The position numbers and the translations under genes are program-made. A model generated the notes under the pieces. That model saw only the letters and a program-made list of their open reading frames with translations, had not been told where the DNA came from and made no database searches. Shown here one piece after another: positions 34,001 through 44,502 of a DNA stretch of 64,000 bases; positions within the stretch are counted from its first letter, which is position 1, and each line of letters starts with the position of its first letter. Source of the DNA: Ciceribacter thiooxidans (GTDB taxonomy: Bacteria; Pseudomonadota; Alphaproteobacteria; Rhizobiales; Rhizobiaceae); assembly GCF_014126615.1 (NCBI RefSeq), contig NZ_CP059896.1, positions 2,800,501 through 2,864,500 on the forward strand. The letters are read 5' to 3'.

Positions 34001-34518
34001 TCGACATTTCGAAGATCGAGGCGGGCGAGATGGAACTCGACTTCGAGGCCGTCGGGCTCAACGAAGCCGTCGCTTCCGCAGTCTCGCTCGTCCAGCCGCA
34101 GGCGAACACGCAACGCGTGATCATCCGTACGGCGCTGTCGCAGTCCGTGCCGAACGTCGTCGCCGACCTTCGTTCGGTGAAGCAGATCGTCCTCAACATT
34201 CTCGCGAATGCCATTCGCTTCACGCCCTCGGGCGGACAGATCATCGTATCGACCTCCTATGAGAGCAACGGCAGCGTCGTCCTGCGCATCCGCGACACCG
34301 GCATCGGCATGTCGCGCACCGAACTCGAGATGGCGATGAAGCCGTTCCGGCAGGTCGCCGCCGGCGGCCGTGGCCGCAGCGACGGCACCGGGCTCGGCCT
34401 GCCGCTGACCAAAGCGATGGTGGATGCCAACCGGGCGAGCTTCGCGATCCACTCGGCGCCGAACGAAGGCACGCTCGTCGAGATCACCTTCCCCTCGCCG
34501 CGGGTGCTGGCGAACTGA
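31075..34518 (+). CDS. cbrA: CbrA-like PAS sensor histidine kinase (DivJ/PleC/PdhS class)
   Basis: A 1147-residue soluble kinase. The N-terminal 240 residues hold PAS-like folds; long acidic, Pro/Ala/Glu-rich linkers (about 235-350 and 480-640) flank another PAS-like part; two more PAS domains follow (about 655-760 and 785-910), then the kinase core. The H-box FLARVSHEIRTPLNAIIGFA with ERFGPIGHPRYTEYANDI and DLLDISKIEAGEMELDFE are the hallmarks of kinases that act on the cell-fate regulator DivK. The ATP domain ends with GTGLGLPLTKAMV. Position beside a phasin gene and behind a CtrA box matches cbrA of S. meliloti, which controls cell cycle and envelope traits. No membrane helix is seen. Confidence 0.8.
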   Translation: MPVQQYPFIDVAVHESVRGRFARGEALVLFSTGLEQVLWANGAGARFFGNGSIYDFLDQGPDRSDLAFRQIESTARQLQKVGEQRSLLLRLTQGFQRVPVQATAEMVEIRAGEPVVLLAIPPTGPRPSVDECASEMLTGLDDPDTHMAMLAADGRIVAASPAFSALSITQQTARTLVALVDADRDRLVKRPIPTGRGYLPAAIGKVADEPPLYLLFAVETILGNLDPSDGFEEPATESPAEEESPAEDTAAYGAVVDAIGDIEEIEAAPEVLTPDVEGAETEEAEAEETVLPVADAPEPPAEEAVASIEAQAAQEEPREDAELPAAVENAAAPEVPAATSETKSGDGFIYRPSNRASRFVWKIDAEGRFSEVSKEFAEAVGPHSAAIEGRSFVEVAQTFNLDPEGKIADLLKRRDTWSGRTVTWPVEGTTLRVPVDLAALPTYDRNRDFDGFRGFGIVRLADAVVDPASTGLTLGAPSEEVSPPVAETPEAAAAVPPETSIARETVEKWEEPSQPESEPPALLISETPGKRHSDKVVQLEERRARTRDGLTPGEQAAFREIARRLEANGLIGAEAPQQEQGRDSAAEPPIDEARQPEPQTSTSETEEKAEEQTAAVMEKPAESAPAQPTEDLSPAASPAQPRSRRDIGLSPDVVDLMPVALLIHVGDRLIHANPEFLNLTGYSSLDALGEAGGLDALLQRQELEGAADQASGMVVVRADDQLVPVTARLQSVRWEQSSALLLALIPTEAPVKAARPPVQLTVVEPTPKPADEDPALKAEIEELRSILETATDGVVVLGPEGDIRSMNRAASALFNFDDAETRGKPFVMLFAHESQKAVLDYLAGLAGHGVASVLNDGREVIGREASGGFLPLFMTIGKLASSNGYCAVIRDITQWKRTEEELRNAKRAAETANTHKSDFLARVSHEIRTPLNAIIGFADMMAGERFGPIGHPRYTEYANDIVRSGRHVLDIVNDLLDISKIEAGEMELDFEAVGLNEAVASAVSLVQPQANTQRVIIRTALSQSVPNVVADLRSVKQIVLNILANAIRFTPSGGQIIVSTSYESNGSVVLRIRDTGIGMSRTELEMAMKPFRQVAAGGRGRSDGTGLGLPLTKAMVDANRASFAIHSAPNEGTLVEITFPSPRVLAN

Positions 34519-34627
34519 CGCCGCGCCTGGCGGCAACGCAGCCGGTTCCCTTCCCTATCCGTTTCCGCTAGATGGTCGTCGTGGATCGCCCGTCGCGGGC
34601 GAGCATCTGGTATCGGAGGCGAAGGGC

Positions 34628-36304
34628 TTGTCGGTCGAAACGTCCGGAACAGCGACAGGATACGCAAGACCGGCGCAAGGCCGCGTCAGGGTTGCAGCCG
34701 TCTCGGCGGTCATCGCCGCGCTCGTCGTGACCATGCCGATCATCGCGATCTTCGTGATCGGGCTCGGCGACGGCGGCGACTGGCAACATATGCTGACCAA
34801 TGTCGTGCCGCGGGCGACCGGCCGTACGCTGGCATTGCTTGCCGCCACCGGGGTTTTCACCGGCATTTTCGGGATCGGAGCCGCCTGGCTCGTCGCCTCC
34901 TGCGATTTCCCGCTGCGGCGCTTTCTTTCCTCCGCGCTGGTGCTGCCGCTTGCGATCCCGTCCTATCTCGCGGCCTACGCCTTCGGCGAATTCCTCGATT
35001 TCACCGGCCCGGTACAGAGCGCCTATCGCGCGCTCTTCGGCTTCCGGTCGGCCCGTGACTACAGCTTTCCCGACATCCGTTCGCTCGGCGGGGCCGTGCT
35101 GGTGATGTCGGCGGTGCTCTATCCTTACGTCTATCTCGCCTGCCGTTCGATGTTCGTCATGCAGGGCCGGGCCGCGGCCGACGTCGCGCGCACCCTCGGC
35201 GCGGGACCGCTCAGGGTCTTCGCCCGCGTGCAGATCCCGATGGCGCGGCCGGCGATCGTCGTCGGGCTGACGCTGGTCATGATGGAAACGCTGAACGACA
35301 TCGGCGCGGTCGAATATCTCGGCGTCAACACGCTCACCTTCTCGATCTACGACACCTGGCTCAACCGGGGCAGCCTTTCGGGTGCGGCCCAGATCGCCTG
35401 CGTCATGCTCGTCTTCGTGGTCGGCCTGCTTGTGGTCGAGCGTCGCGCCCGGCGCCTGCAGCGCTTTTCCTCCAACAAGACGACGGCGGTCGTTCCCGAC
35501 GCGGTGCGCCTGAAGCTCACGGGCCCCCGTCGCTGGAGCGCGACCGTCTTCTGCAGCATTCCGGTTCTCGTCGGCTTCGTGACGCCGGTCGCCGTTCTCT
35601 CGAGTTTCGCGCTCCGCCGCCTCGACGTCTTCGCGGACACGCGCCTCCTGAAGGCGTTCGGCCATTCGATACTGGTTTCCTCATCGGCGGCCGTGGCGAC
35701 GATCCTTCTCGCCTTCATGCTCGCCTATGCCGCACGCACCGAGCGCACCAGACTGACGGCAGGTGCAAGCCGCCTCGCCTCGCTCGGCTATGGCGTGCCG
35801 GGAACGATCCTCGGCATGGGCGTGCTGATCCCGCTCGCGGCGATCGACAACGCCGTCGACGGTGCGCTGCGCTCGACCTTCGGCGTCTCGACGGGCCTGC
35901 TGCTGTCCGGCACCGGCTTTGCGATCGTCTACGCCGCGACCGTGCGTTTCCTCACGATGGCGGAGGGCACCATCGACGCCGGCTTCCACAAGCTCTCGCC
36001 ACATCTCGACATGGCAGCGCGGGCGCTCGGGCGAACCCGTTTCCAGACGCTGAAGGAAGTGCTGCTGCCCAACATGCGGCCGGCCGTGTTGACCGCAGCC
36101 CTCCTCGTCTTCATCGAGACGATGAAGGAATTGTCGGCGACGATCCTGCTTCGCCCCTTCAACTTCAACACGCTGGCGACCCTCGTTTACGAGGACGCCT
36201 CACGAGCCAAGGTGCAGGACGCCTCGGTCGCCGCACTCATCATCATTATCGCGGGGCTGATCCCGGTCGTGCTCGTCTCGCGCTCGCTCGAGAACCGGGG
36301 CTGA
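34628..36304 (+). CDS. Ferric-iron-type ABC transporter permease (fused, FbpB-like)
   Basis: A 558-residue membrane protein with two copies of the binding-protein-dependent permease unit, about twelve helices. The EAA-type loops are seen as DVARTLGAGPLRVFARVQIP and AARALGRTRFQTLKEVLLPN. Fused permeases of this kind belong to Fe3+ uptake systems (FbpB/SfuB/AfuB). The start is TTG at 34628, picked because GGAGG lies eight bases before it. No binding-protein or ATPase gene is next to it, so the partners must lie elsewhere. It ends in a hairpin that overlaps the stop codon. Confidence 0.85.
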   Translation: MSVETSGTATGYARPAQGRVRVAAVSAVIAALVVTMPIIAIFVIGLGDGGDWQHMLTNVVPRATGRTLALLAATGVFTGIFGIGAAWLVASCDFPLRRFLSSALVLPLAIPSYLAAYAFGEFLDFTGPVQSAYRALFGFRSARDYSFPDIRSLGGAVLVMSAVLYPYVYLACRSMFVMQGRAAADVARTLGAGPLRVFARVQIPMARPAIVVGLTLVMMETLNDIGAVEYLGVNTLTFSIYDTWLNRGSLSGAAQIACVMLVFVVGLLVVERRARRLQRFSSNKTTAVVPDAVRLKLTGPRRWSATVFCSIPVLVGFVTPVAVLSSFALRRLDVFADTRLLKAFGHSILVSSSAAVATILLAFMLAYAARTERTRLTAGASRLASLGYGVPGTILGMGVLIPLAAIDNAVDGALRSTFGVSTGLLLSGTGFAIVYAATVRFLTMAEGTIDAGFHKLSPHLDMAARALGRTRFQTLKEVLLPNMRPAVLTAALLVFIETMKELSATILLRPFNFNTLATLVYEDASRAKVQDASVAALIIIIAGLIPVVLVSRSLENRG

Positions 36305-36313
36305 ACGCCCCGG
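36295..36313. terminator. Hairpin over the permease stop codon
   Basis: CCGGGGC / GCCCCGG (7-bp perfect stem, loop TGAAC) includes the stop of the plus-strand permease and lies before the convergent acetoacetyl-CoA synthetase end at 36327. No T-run, so a weak terminator or mRNA end protector. Confidence 0.5.
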
Positions 36314-36326
36314 CTCCGCGAGACGA

Positions 36327-38279
<1,953 letters not shown>

Positions 38280-38436
38280 GGCGTCCTCCTCACGTCCTTT
38301 GCCTGTATAGCAGTTTGCACCGCAATATAAAGATCGCCGGCGCGGTAAGCGGGCGAATTGCCAGTCGCGGGCATTTGCGATATCGGCGGTCGAGACGCCG
38401 CATCGCCAAAACATTGTAACGGGCTTACATTCGAGC

Positions 38437-40278
38437 ATGACCGACGAACGGAGCAGACCCTTGCGCAGGAAGAGGAGCCGGCAGAAGCGGAAGGCGGAAC
38501 GCGTCCTGCAATGGACACTCGTCGCCGTCCTCGCGGTGCTTTCGGTCTATCTCGTCTCCCGCCTTGCCGCTCCCTATCTCGTGTCAAGCAGCCTCGTTCG
38601 CTCGGCGATGGAACGAGCCGTGGCGGAATGGACCGGGCACACCGTCCGGATCGACGGGACGCCTGAAATCTCTTTCTTCCCGGAGCCGCGGATCACCCTC
38701 AACGGCGTGCGGATCAGCAAGCCGACAGCCGACGGGGACAAGGTGCTGGCAGAAATCGAACGGCTCTCAGCCTCGTTCGGGCTGCTCGACGCGGTCGGTG
38801 GCGCACCGGAATTTCGCGAGTTTCGCCTGGTGCGGCCCCATGTCTTCGTCGAGCGCGACGCGCAAGGACGGCTCGACTGGGCGAGCGAGGGACGCCTGAG
38901 CAGGGCGGTGAAGAGCGTTCGTCCGCGCGAAGGCGGACACCAGACGCTGGAGGCAGCCGCCGACGCCGAGGTCGGCTCGGTGACGGTCGAGGAAGGCAGC
39001 ATCGCGATCCACGATCAGGCATCGCGGCGAACCTTCGTCATCGACGGCATTCTGGCCGACGTCTCCTGGCCGCGGCTTTCCTCCACACTCACCGCCTATG
39101 CAACGCTCCGGATCGGGGGGCGAGAGGCCCGGCTGGATCTCTCGACGCCGCAACCGCTGCTGTTCTTCGGCGGACGTGAGGCATCGATCGGGCTCGCCTG
39201 GAGTTCGCCGATCCTGACCGCGTCGTTCGACGGGCGCGCGAGCATCGCAGGGGACGACCTGGTCTCCGGCACACTGAAAGCCAACGTCGCGGACGTCAAA
39301 TCCCTCGCAGCCCTGAGCGGTACGCACCTGCCGGGCATAGAGACTGCCCGCACCGCCAGCGTGTCCGCCGAGCTCTTAAAGGCGGGTCGCGACCTGCGGT
39401 TCGACCAGTTGGACCTCACGGTCGACGACGCGCATGCGACCGGCATTCTCGAACTGTCGCCACCGGAGCGCGGGCGGCGCCGGCTTTCCGGCACGCTCGC
39501 CTTCGACCGTATAGACGTCACCCGACTGCTCGACGCCTTTTCCCAGAAAGACGGCTCTGGCGAGCCCCCCGTGCGCCAGCTCGATTTCGATCTTTCGCTC
39601 TCGGCAGGCGAAGCACAGCTTGCGTCCTTCACGATCGAGAACATCGCTGCGAGCCTGCTCGCAACACGCGACAAGATTCAGTTCGACATTGCCGACGGGA
39701 CGTTTGCGAGCGGCCGGCTGCAGGTACGGCTCGACGGTATCGGCCCGAGTTTTGCGGGCGGCGGCGCATTACAGCTCTCGCTCGCCGATGCCGACTTGCC
39801 GGATCTTGGCGGACGACTCGCGCTCAAGGGCCCGCTGCCGAGCGGTCGAGGATCGCTGGACCTCGCCCTCAAGGCGGACCGGCCCATATGGGCGGCTGGC
39901 CCCGCCGCCATCAACGGCACGATGCGTTTCGCGGCCAGCGCCGGCGCCCTGCGGGGTGTCGATCCCGTGGCACTGCGTCGCCTCGCAGGAGAAAAGCCTT
40001 TCTTCCATCTCAGCGAAGCGCGCGGCGCCGACCTGCCCTTCGACACACTCGTTTTCGCAGCTCACCTCTCCGCAGGATCAGCGACGATCGACGAGGCACG
40101 GCTCGAAGGATCTTCGGCAGGCCTGCAGCTTTCCGGCATCATTCCCTATGCGAGTCAGGCGCTCGCACTTTCGGCCGTTCTCTCGTCGCCGTCCGCCACC
40201 GGGGAAGCCGCTGCACCACCGCTTCGCTTCTTCATCGGCGGCTCCTGGCCGGATCCCGTACTGTCACCGGCGCCTTGA
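38437..40278 (+). CDS. AsmA-like protein
   Basis: A 613-residue protein with a basic start, one N-terminal membrane helix (about 24-46) and a large beta-rich periplasmic part. The AsmA pattern [20 protein letters not shown] and LNGVRISKP follows the helix, and the repeated strand-rich domain extends to the end. AsmA-family proteins bridge the periplasm and are linked to lipid transport to the outer membrane. It ends nine bases before the convergent potI; the transcript has no clear terminator. It is divergent from the acetoacetyl-CoA synthetase gene (157 bases between starts). Confidence 0.85.
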   Translation: MTDERSRPLRRKRSRQKRKAERVLQWTLVAVLAVLSVYLVSRLAAPYLVSSSLVRSAMERAVAEWTGHTVRIDGTPEISFFPEPRITLNGVRISKPTADGDKVLAEIERLSASFGLLDAVGGAPEFREFRLVRPHVFVERDAQGRLDWASEGRLSRAVKSVRPREGGHQTLEAAADAEVGSVTVEEGSIAIHDQASRRTFVIDGILADVSWPRLSSTLTAYATLRIGGREARLDLSTPQPLLFFGGREASIGLAWSSPILTASFDGRASIAGDDLVSGTLKANVADVKSLAALSGTHLPGIETARTASVSAELLKAGRDLRFDQLDLTVDDAHATGILELSPPERGRRRLSGTLAFDRIDVTRLLDAFSQKDGSGEPPVRQLDFDLSLSAGEAQLASFTIENIAASLLATRDKIQFDIADGTFASGRLQVRLDGIGPSFAGGGALQLSLADADLPDLGGRLALKGPLPSGRGSLDLALKADRPIWAAGPAAINGTMRFAASAGALRGVDPVALRRLAGEKPFFHLSEARGADLPFDTLVFAAHLSAGSATIDEARLEGSSAGLQLSGIIPYASQALALSAVLSSPSATGEAAAPPLRFFIGGSWPDPVLSPAP

Positions 40279-40287
40279 GAAATTCCG

Positions 40288-41103
40288 TCACGCCTGGGTC
40301 GCGGCGACGTGCTCATCGCGCAGGCGCTGCAATTCGCGCTGCTTGGTCGTGATCGAGGCGATGATGACACCGATGGTCACGATGCCGATGAGGATGGTGC
40401 AGACGGCGTTGATCTCCGGCGTAACCCCCAGTCGGACCTGCGAATAGATCTTGATCGGCAGGGTCGTCGCTCCGGGACCGGTGGTGAAACTCGAGATGAC
40501 CAGATCGTCGAGCGACAGCGTGAAGGCGAGCATCCAGCCGGAGACGACGGCCGGCATGATGAGCGGCAGCGTGATCCTGAAGAAGGTCCGGACCGGCGGG
40601 CAGCCGAGATCGAGCGCGGCTTCCTCCAGACTGCGGTCGAAAGTCAGCAGCCGCGACTGCACGACGATCGCCACGTAGCACATCGTGAAGGTGACGTGGG
40701 CGAGCGTCAACGTCAGCATGCCGCGATCGAGGCCGACCGCGACGAACAGCAGAAGCAGCGACAAGCCGGTGATGACCTCCGGCATGACGAGCGGCGCGTA
40801 GACCATGCCGGAAAACAGTATCCGCCCCGGAAACCGGCCGTAGCGCACCAGCGCCAGCGCTGCCAGCGTTCCAAGGACCGTGCCTGACGTAGCGCTGATC
40901 AGGCCGACACGGATCGTCACCCAGGCGGCATCGAGGAGGCCCTGGTTCTGCCAGAGCGCACCATACCATTTGAGCGAAAAACCGCCCCACACGGTGACGA
41001 GTTTCGATTCGTTGAAGGAATAGATGACGAGGATGACGATCGGGAGATAGAGGAAAGCGAACCCGATGGTGAGGACGGTGGCGTCGAACTTGCCCGGTTT
41101 CAT
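40288..41103 (-). CDS. potI: Putrescine ABC transporter permease PotI
   Basis: A 271-residue inner-membrane permease with six helices. The start FLYLPIVILVIYSFNESKLV and the EAA loop SLEEAALDLGCPPVRTFFRI are typical of the second permease of PotFGHI. It forms a channel with PotH, driven by PotG. It is the last gene of potFGHI; nine bases separate it from potH. The ATG at 41103 has a GAGGTG site. Confidence 0.92.
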   Translation of the reverse strand: MKPGKFDATVLTIGFAFLYLPIVILVIYSFNESKLVTVWGGFSLKWYGALWQNQGLLDAAWVTIRVGLISATSGTVLGTLAALALVRYGRFPGRILFSGMVYAPLVMPEVITGLSLLLLFVAVGLDRGMLTLTLAHVTFTMCYVAIVVQSRLLTFDRSLEEAALDLGCPPVRTFFRITLPLIMPAVVSGWMLAFTLSLDDLVISSFTTGPGATTLPIKIYSQVRLGVTPEINAVCTILIGIVTIGVIIASITTKQRELQRLRDEHVAATQA

Positions 41104-41112
41104 GGCGTCACC

Positions 41113-42021
41113 TCACACCTTCTGCTGCTGGTTCTGGAAGATCATGATCGGGATGACCAGCAGCAGAAGCAGCACCACGGCGACCGCGGAGGCGAGCGGC
41201 CAGTCGCGGTTGCCGAAGAACTCCGTCCAGAGTGTCTTGCCGATCATCAAGGTGTTCGGGCCGCCGAGCAGATCGGGGATGACGAACTCGCCGGTGATCG
41301 GGATGAAGCAGATCATGGAACCGGCGATCACGCCGGGGATCGACAGCGGGAAGGTGATGCGCCAGAAGGCCTTCCACGGCGGGCAACCGAGGTCGCTCGC
41401 CGCCTCCAGCAGCGTGCCGTCGAGCTTTTCGAGCGCCGAATAGAGCGGCAGTACCATGAAGGGCAGATAGGAATAGACGATGCCTATGAAGATCGCCGTT
41501 TCGGTGCGGAAGATCTGCACCTGCTGATCCGGTCCGTAGATGTGCAAAGCCTGCAGCACGAGCGTCAGAAGCCCCTCCGGCTTGAGAATGCCGATCCAGG
41601 CGTAGACGCGGATCAGGAACGAGGTCCAGAAAGGCAGGATGACCAGCATCAGCAGCGTCGGGCGGATGGTCACCGACGCCCGTGCCATGCCGAGCGCGAT
41701 CGGATACCCGATCAGCAGAAGAAGAAAGGTGGAAATCACCGCGATACGCAGCGACGACAGGTAAGCACTGTAATACAGCGGGTCTTCAGTCAGAAAGAGA
41801 TAGTTTTCGAGATCGAGCTGGGAGACGAAGCCGCGAAGCGCGGAAAAGCCCTCGAATACGGGGAGGTAAGGCGGCATCGCGATCGCGGTGTCGGAAAGAG
41901 AAATCTTCACGACGATCAAGAAGGGCGCAAGAAAGAAAAGCGCCATCCACGCATAGGGAACGAGAACGACGAGCCAGCGCGCCGGGCTTGCCTTGGGGAG
42001 CGATATCTCTCCTTCCATCAT
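41113..42021 (-). CDS. potH: Putrescine ABC transporter permease PotH
   Basis: A 302-residue inner-membrane permease with six helices and the EAA loop LLEAASDLGCPPWKAFWRIT. The segments LVPYAWMALFFLAPFLIVVK at the start and IPITGEFVIPDLLGGP late in the chain fit PotH/PotB. It lies seven bases after potG. The first of two adjacent ATG codons (42021) is used, with GAGGAGG upstream. Confidence 0.92.
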   Translation of the reverse strand: MMEGEISLPKASPARWLVVLVPYAWMALFFLAPFLIVVKISLSDTAIAMPPYLPVFEGFSALRGFVSQLDLENYLFLTEDPLYYSAYLSSLRIAVISTFLLLLIGYPIALGMARASVTIRPTLLMLVILPFWTSFLIRVYAWIGILKPEGLLTLVLQALHIYGPDQQVQIFRTETAIFIGIVYSYLPFMVLPLYSALEKLDGTLLEAASDLGCPPWKAFWRITFPLSIPGVIAGSMICFIPITGEFVIPDLLGGPNTLMIGKTLWTEFFGNRDWPLASAVAVVLLLLLVIPIMIFQNQQQKV

Positions 42022-42028
42022 CCCCTCC

Positions 42029-43189
42029 TCAGCGCGTCAGCACGAGACCGGCATCGGCCGGCCAGGTCAGCCATACCATGTCGCCGTAAGTGATTGGCCG
42101 ATCGACGAGACGGGAAATGTTCGCCTGCGCCGCGCGGAAGGTGCGGCCGTCCTCCAGCTTGACGACGAAGACCGAAAAGTCACCGAGGTAGCCGATGTCC
42201 CAGACCTCGCCATAGAGGGCGTTGGTCGCGGTTTCCGCTGGCTTGTCCAGCGAGATGCGCACCTTTTCGGGGCGGACCGCGAAAGCGACGCTCGCGCCGG
42301 GGGCCACGTCGCATTGCTGCTCGACCGCCGCGGTGAAGCTTCCGCAAGACACCCTGACCATTTCGCTGCCGTTGCGACCGTCATTTGCCCGGCCCTCGAA
42401 GGTGCCTTCGACGATATTGATGTCGCCGATGAAATCCGCGACGTAGCGGCTGTTCGGTGCCTCGTAGATCTCCGCCGGCGTCGCCACCTGCACGATGACG
42501 CCCTTGTCCATGACGGCGATCCGGTCGGAAACCGTCATCGCCTCTTCCTGGTCGTGGGTAACGATCAGGAAGGTAAGGCCGAGCGTCGTCTGGATGTCGA
42601 TCAATTCGAACTGCGTCTCCTCCCGCAACTTGCGATCAAGGGCGCCGAGCGGCTCGTCGAGCAACAATACCTTCGGGCGCTTGGCGAGAGAACGGGCAAG
42701 CGCCACGCGCTGACGCTGGCCACCTGAAAGCTGGTTCGGCTTGCGCTTGGCGAACTGCTCGAGCTTGACGAGCTTCAGCATCTCCTGGACGCGCGCGTCG
42801 ATCTCGCCTTTCGGCAGCTTGTCCTGCTCGAGGCCGAAGGCGATGTTCTTCTCGACGGTCATGTGCGGGAAGAGCGCGTAGGACTGGAACATCATGTTGG
42901 TCGGCCGCCGATAGGGCGGCACGCCGGAAATGTCCTTGCCCTGCAGCAGGATGCGCCCCTCGGTGGGTTCTTCAAAGCCCGCCAGCATGCGCATTAGTGT
43001 GGTCTTGCCGCAACCGGACGGTCCGAGCAACGAGAAGAATTCCCGCTCATAAATGTCGAGGCTGAGATTGCTGACCGCCGTGAAGTCACCGAAGCGCTTG
43101 GTGACGTTCTCGAAGCGGATGAAGGGTACCGCCCCCGGATCGGTCCATGGTGAGAATTTTCGCTTTACCGGTCCCAGAGACTTCGCCAT
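42029..43189 (-). CDS. potG: Putrescine ABC transporter ATPase PotG
   Basis: A 386-residue ATPase. Walker A is GPSGCGKT, the Q-loop MMFQSYALFPH, the signature LSGGQRQR, Walker B VLLLDEPLGALD, and the H-loop FLIVTHDQEEAM. The C-terminal 110 residues form the TOBE-type domain of polyamine and sugar importers. The ATG at 43189 is preferred to a TTG at 43201. A hairpin lies in the 89-base gap after potF. Confidence 0.92.
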   Translation of the reverse strand: MAKSLGPVKRKFSPWTDPGAVPFIRFENVTKRFGDFTAVSNLSLDIYEREFFSLLGPSGCGKTTLMRMLAGFEEPTEGRILLQGKDISGVPPYRRPTNMMFQSYALFPHMTVEKNIAFGLEQDKLPKGEIDARVQEMLKLVKLEQFAKRKPNQLSGGQRQRVALARSLAKRPKVLLLDEPLGALDRKLREETQFELIDIQTTLGLTFLIVTHDQEEAMTVSDRIAVMDKGVIVQVATPAEIYEAPNSRYVADFIGDINIVEGTFEGRANDGRNGSEMVRVSCGSFTAAVEQQCDVAPGASVAFAVRPEKVRISLDKPAETATNALYGEVWDIGYLGDFSVFVVKLEDGRTFRAAQANISRLVDRPITYGDMVWLTWPADAGLVLTR

Positions 43190-43237
43190 AGCCCGACCCA
43201 AATTCCTGAATGTAAAAGATTATTCCGTCAAAACGAC

Positions 43238-43263
43238 ACCGGGCGCGTCGATGCGCGCCCGGT
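43238..43263 (-). other. Intercistronic hairpin between potF and potG
   Basis: A perfect 10-bp stem ACCGGGCGCG / CGCGCCCGGT with a 6-base loop. On the minus strand GTCGTTTT follows, so some transcripts may end here. This would leave more potF mRNA than potGHI mRNA, as usual for binding-protein genes. Confidence 0.65.
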
Positions 43264-43278
43264 CAATTCGCCTGCGGG

Positions 43279-44376
43279 TCAGTTGCCCGTTTTTATCTGT
43301 GTCCAGACACGGTTGAGGACACGCTGTTCCTTCGGGCCATAGGGAGAGATGGTGAAGAGCTTCTTCATCGTCTCCGGATCGGGATAGACGGAGGGGTTCT
43401 TGAAGACGCTCTCATCGAGCAGCGACTGCGAGGCGAGGTTGCCGTTCGCATACTGGACGTAGTTGGAAGCCTTGGCGATGACGTCGGGCTTCATCAGGAA
43501 GTTGATGAATTCGTGGGCTTCTTCGACGTTCTTGGCGTCCGCCGGGATCGCCAGGTTGTCGAACCACATATAGGTGCCTTCCTTCGGAATGACATATTCA
43601 ATGTGGACGCCATTATTGGCTTCTTCGGCGCGGGCCTTGGCCTGCAGCACGTCGCCGGACCAGCCGATGGTCATGCAGATGTCGCCGTTGGCGAGGTCGT
43701 CGATGTAGGCCGACGAGTTGAAGGTCTTCACCGACGGACGGATGTTCATGTAGACCTTGCCGCCCTCTTCGAGTTCAGCCGCATCCTTGCTGTCCGGGTT
43801 CTTGCCGACGTAGTTGAGTGCGATCGCGAAGGTCTCGTCGGAGGCGTCGAGGATGTTGACACCGCAGGATTTCAGCTTCTCGGCATTCTCCGGCTTGAAG
43901 AGAACGTCCCAGCTGTCGACCGGAACGTCGCCGAGCGCAGCCTTTACCTTGTCGACATTGTAGCCGATGCCGGTCGTGCCCCACATGTAGTTGACGGCGT
44001 ATTCATTGCCGGGGTCGTACTTGGCCAGGCGCTCCATGACGTCCGGCCACATGTTCTTCAGGTTCGGCAGCTTCGATTTGTCGAGCTTCTGGAACACGCC
44101 GGCCTGGATCTGGCGGGCGAGGAAGGGAGCGGTCGGAACGACGACGTCATAGCCCGAGCCGCCGGCGAGCAGCTTGGTCTCGAGCAGTTCGTTGCTGTCG
44201 AACACGTCGTAGACAACCTTGATCCCGGTCTCCTTGGTGAACTCTTCCAGGACCGATTCGTCGATGTAGTCCGACCAGTTGTAGACGTGAACCACGCGCT
44301 CCTGCGCGTTCGCGACGGTCGCAAACAGCAACGTCGCCGTGGCTGCGGACGCCAAACGAATGAAAGCGGATCTCAT
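43279..44376 (-). CDS. potF: Putrescine-binding periplasmic protein PotF
   Basis: A 365-residue exported protein with a signal peptide (1-24, ending TVANAQ). The mature part starts ERVVHVYNWSDYIDESVLEE, and holds SGYDVVVPTAPFLARQIQAG, the WGTTGIGYN segment and GDICMTIGWSGD, all typical of PotF/PotD. It captures putrescine (or a similar polyamine) in the periplasm for PotGHI. ATG at 44376 behind AGGAG. puuA and puuB, which degrade putrescine, are encoded about 10 kb away. Confidence 0.93.
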   Translation of the reverse strand: MRSAFIRLASAATATLLFATVANAQERVVHVYNWSDYIDESVLEEFTKETGIKVVYDVFDSNELLETKLLAGGSGYDVVVPTAPFLARQIQAGVFQKLDKSKLPNLKNMWPDVMERLAKYDPGNEYAVNYMWGTTGIGYNVDKVKAALGDVPVDSWDVLFKPENAEKLKSCGVNILDASDETFAIALNYVGKNPDSKDAAELEEGGKVYMNIRPSVKTFNSSAYIDDLANGDICMTIGWSGDVLQAKARAEEANNGVHIEYVIPKEGTYMWFDNLAIPADAKNVEEAHEFINFLMKPDVIAKASNYVQYANGNLASQSLLDESVFKNPSVYPDPETMKKLFTISPYGPKEQRVLNRVWTQIKTGN

Positions 44377-44502
44377 AATATCTCCTGTCTTATATTCCCC
44401 GGGGTGGGCGAACGCCCTTCATTATTCTTGGTTTTTGGCAGACTAGAAAGGAAATCAACAGGCGACAAGGGGAAAAAGGCGACGTCGAGAAGAAGAAGTC
44501 GC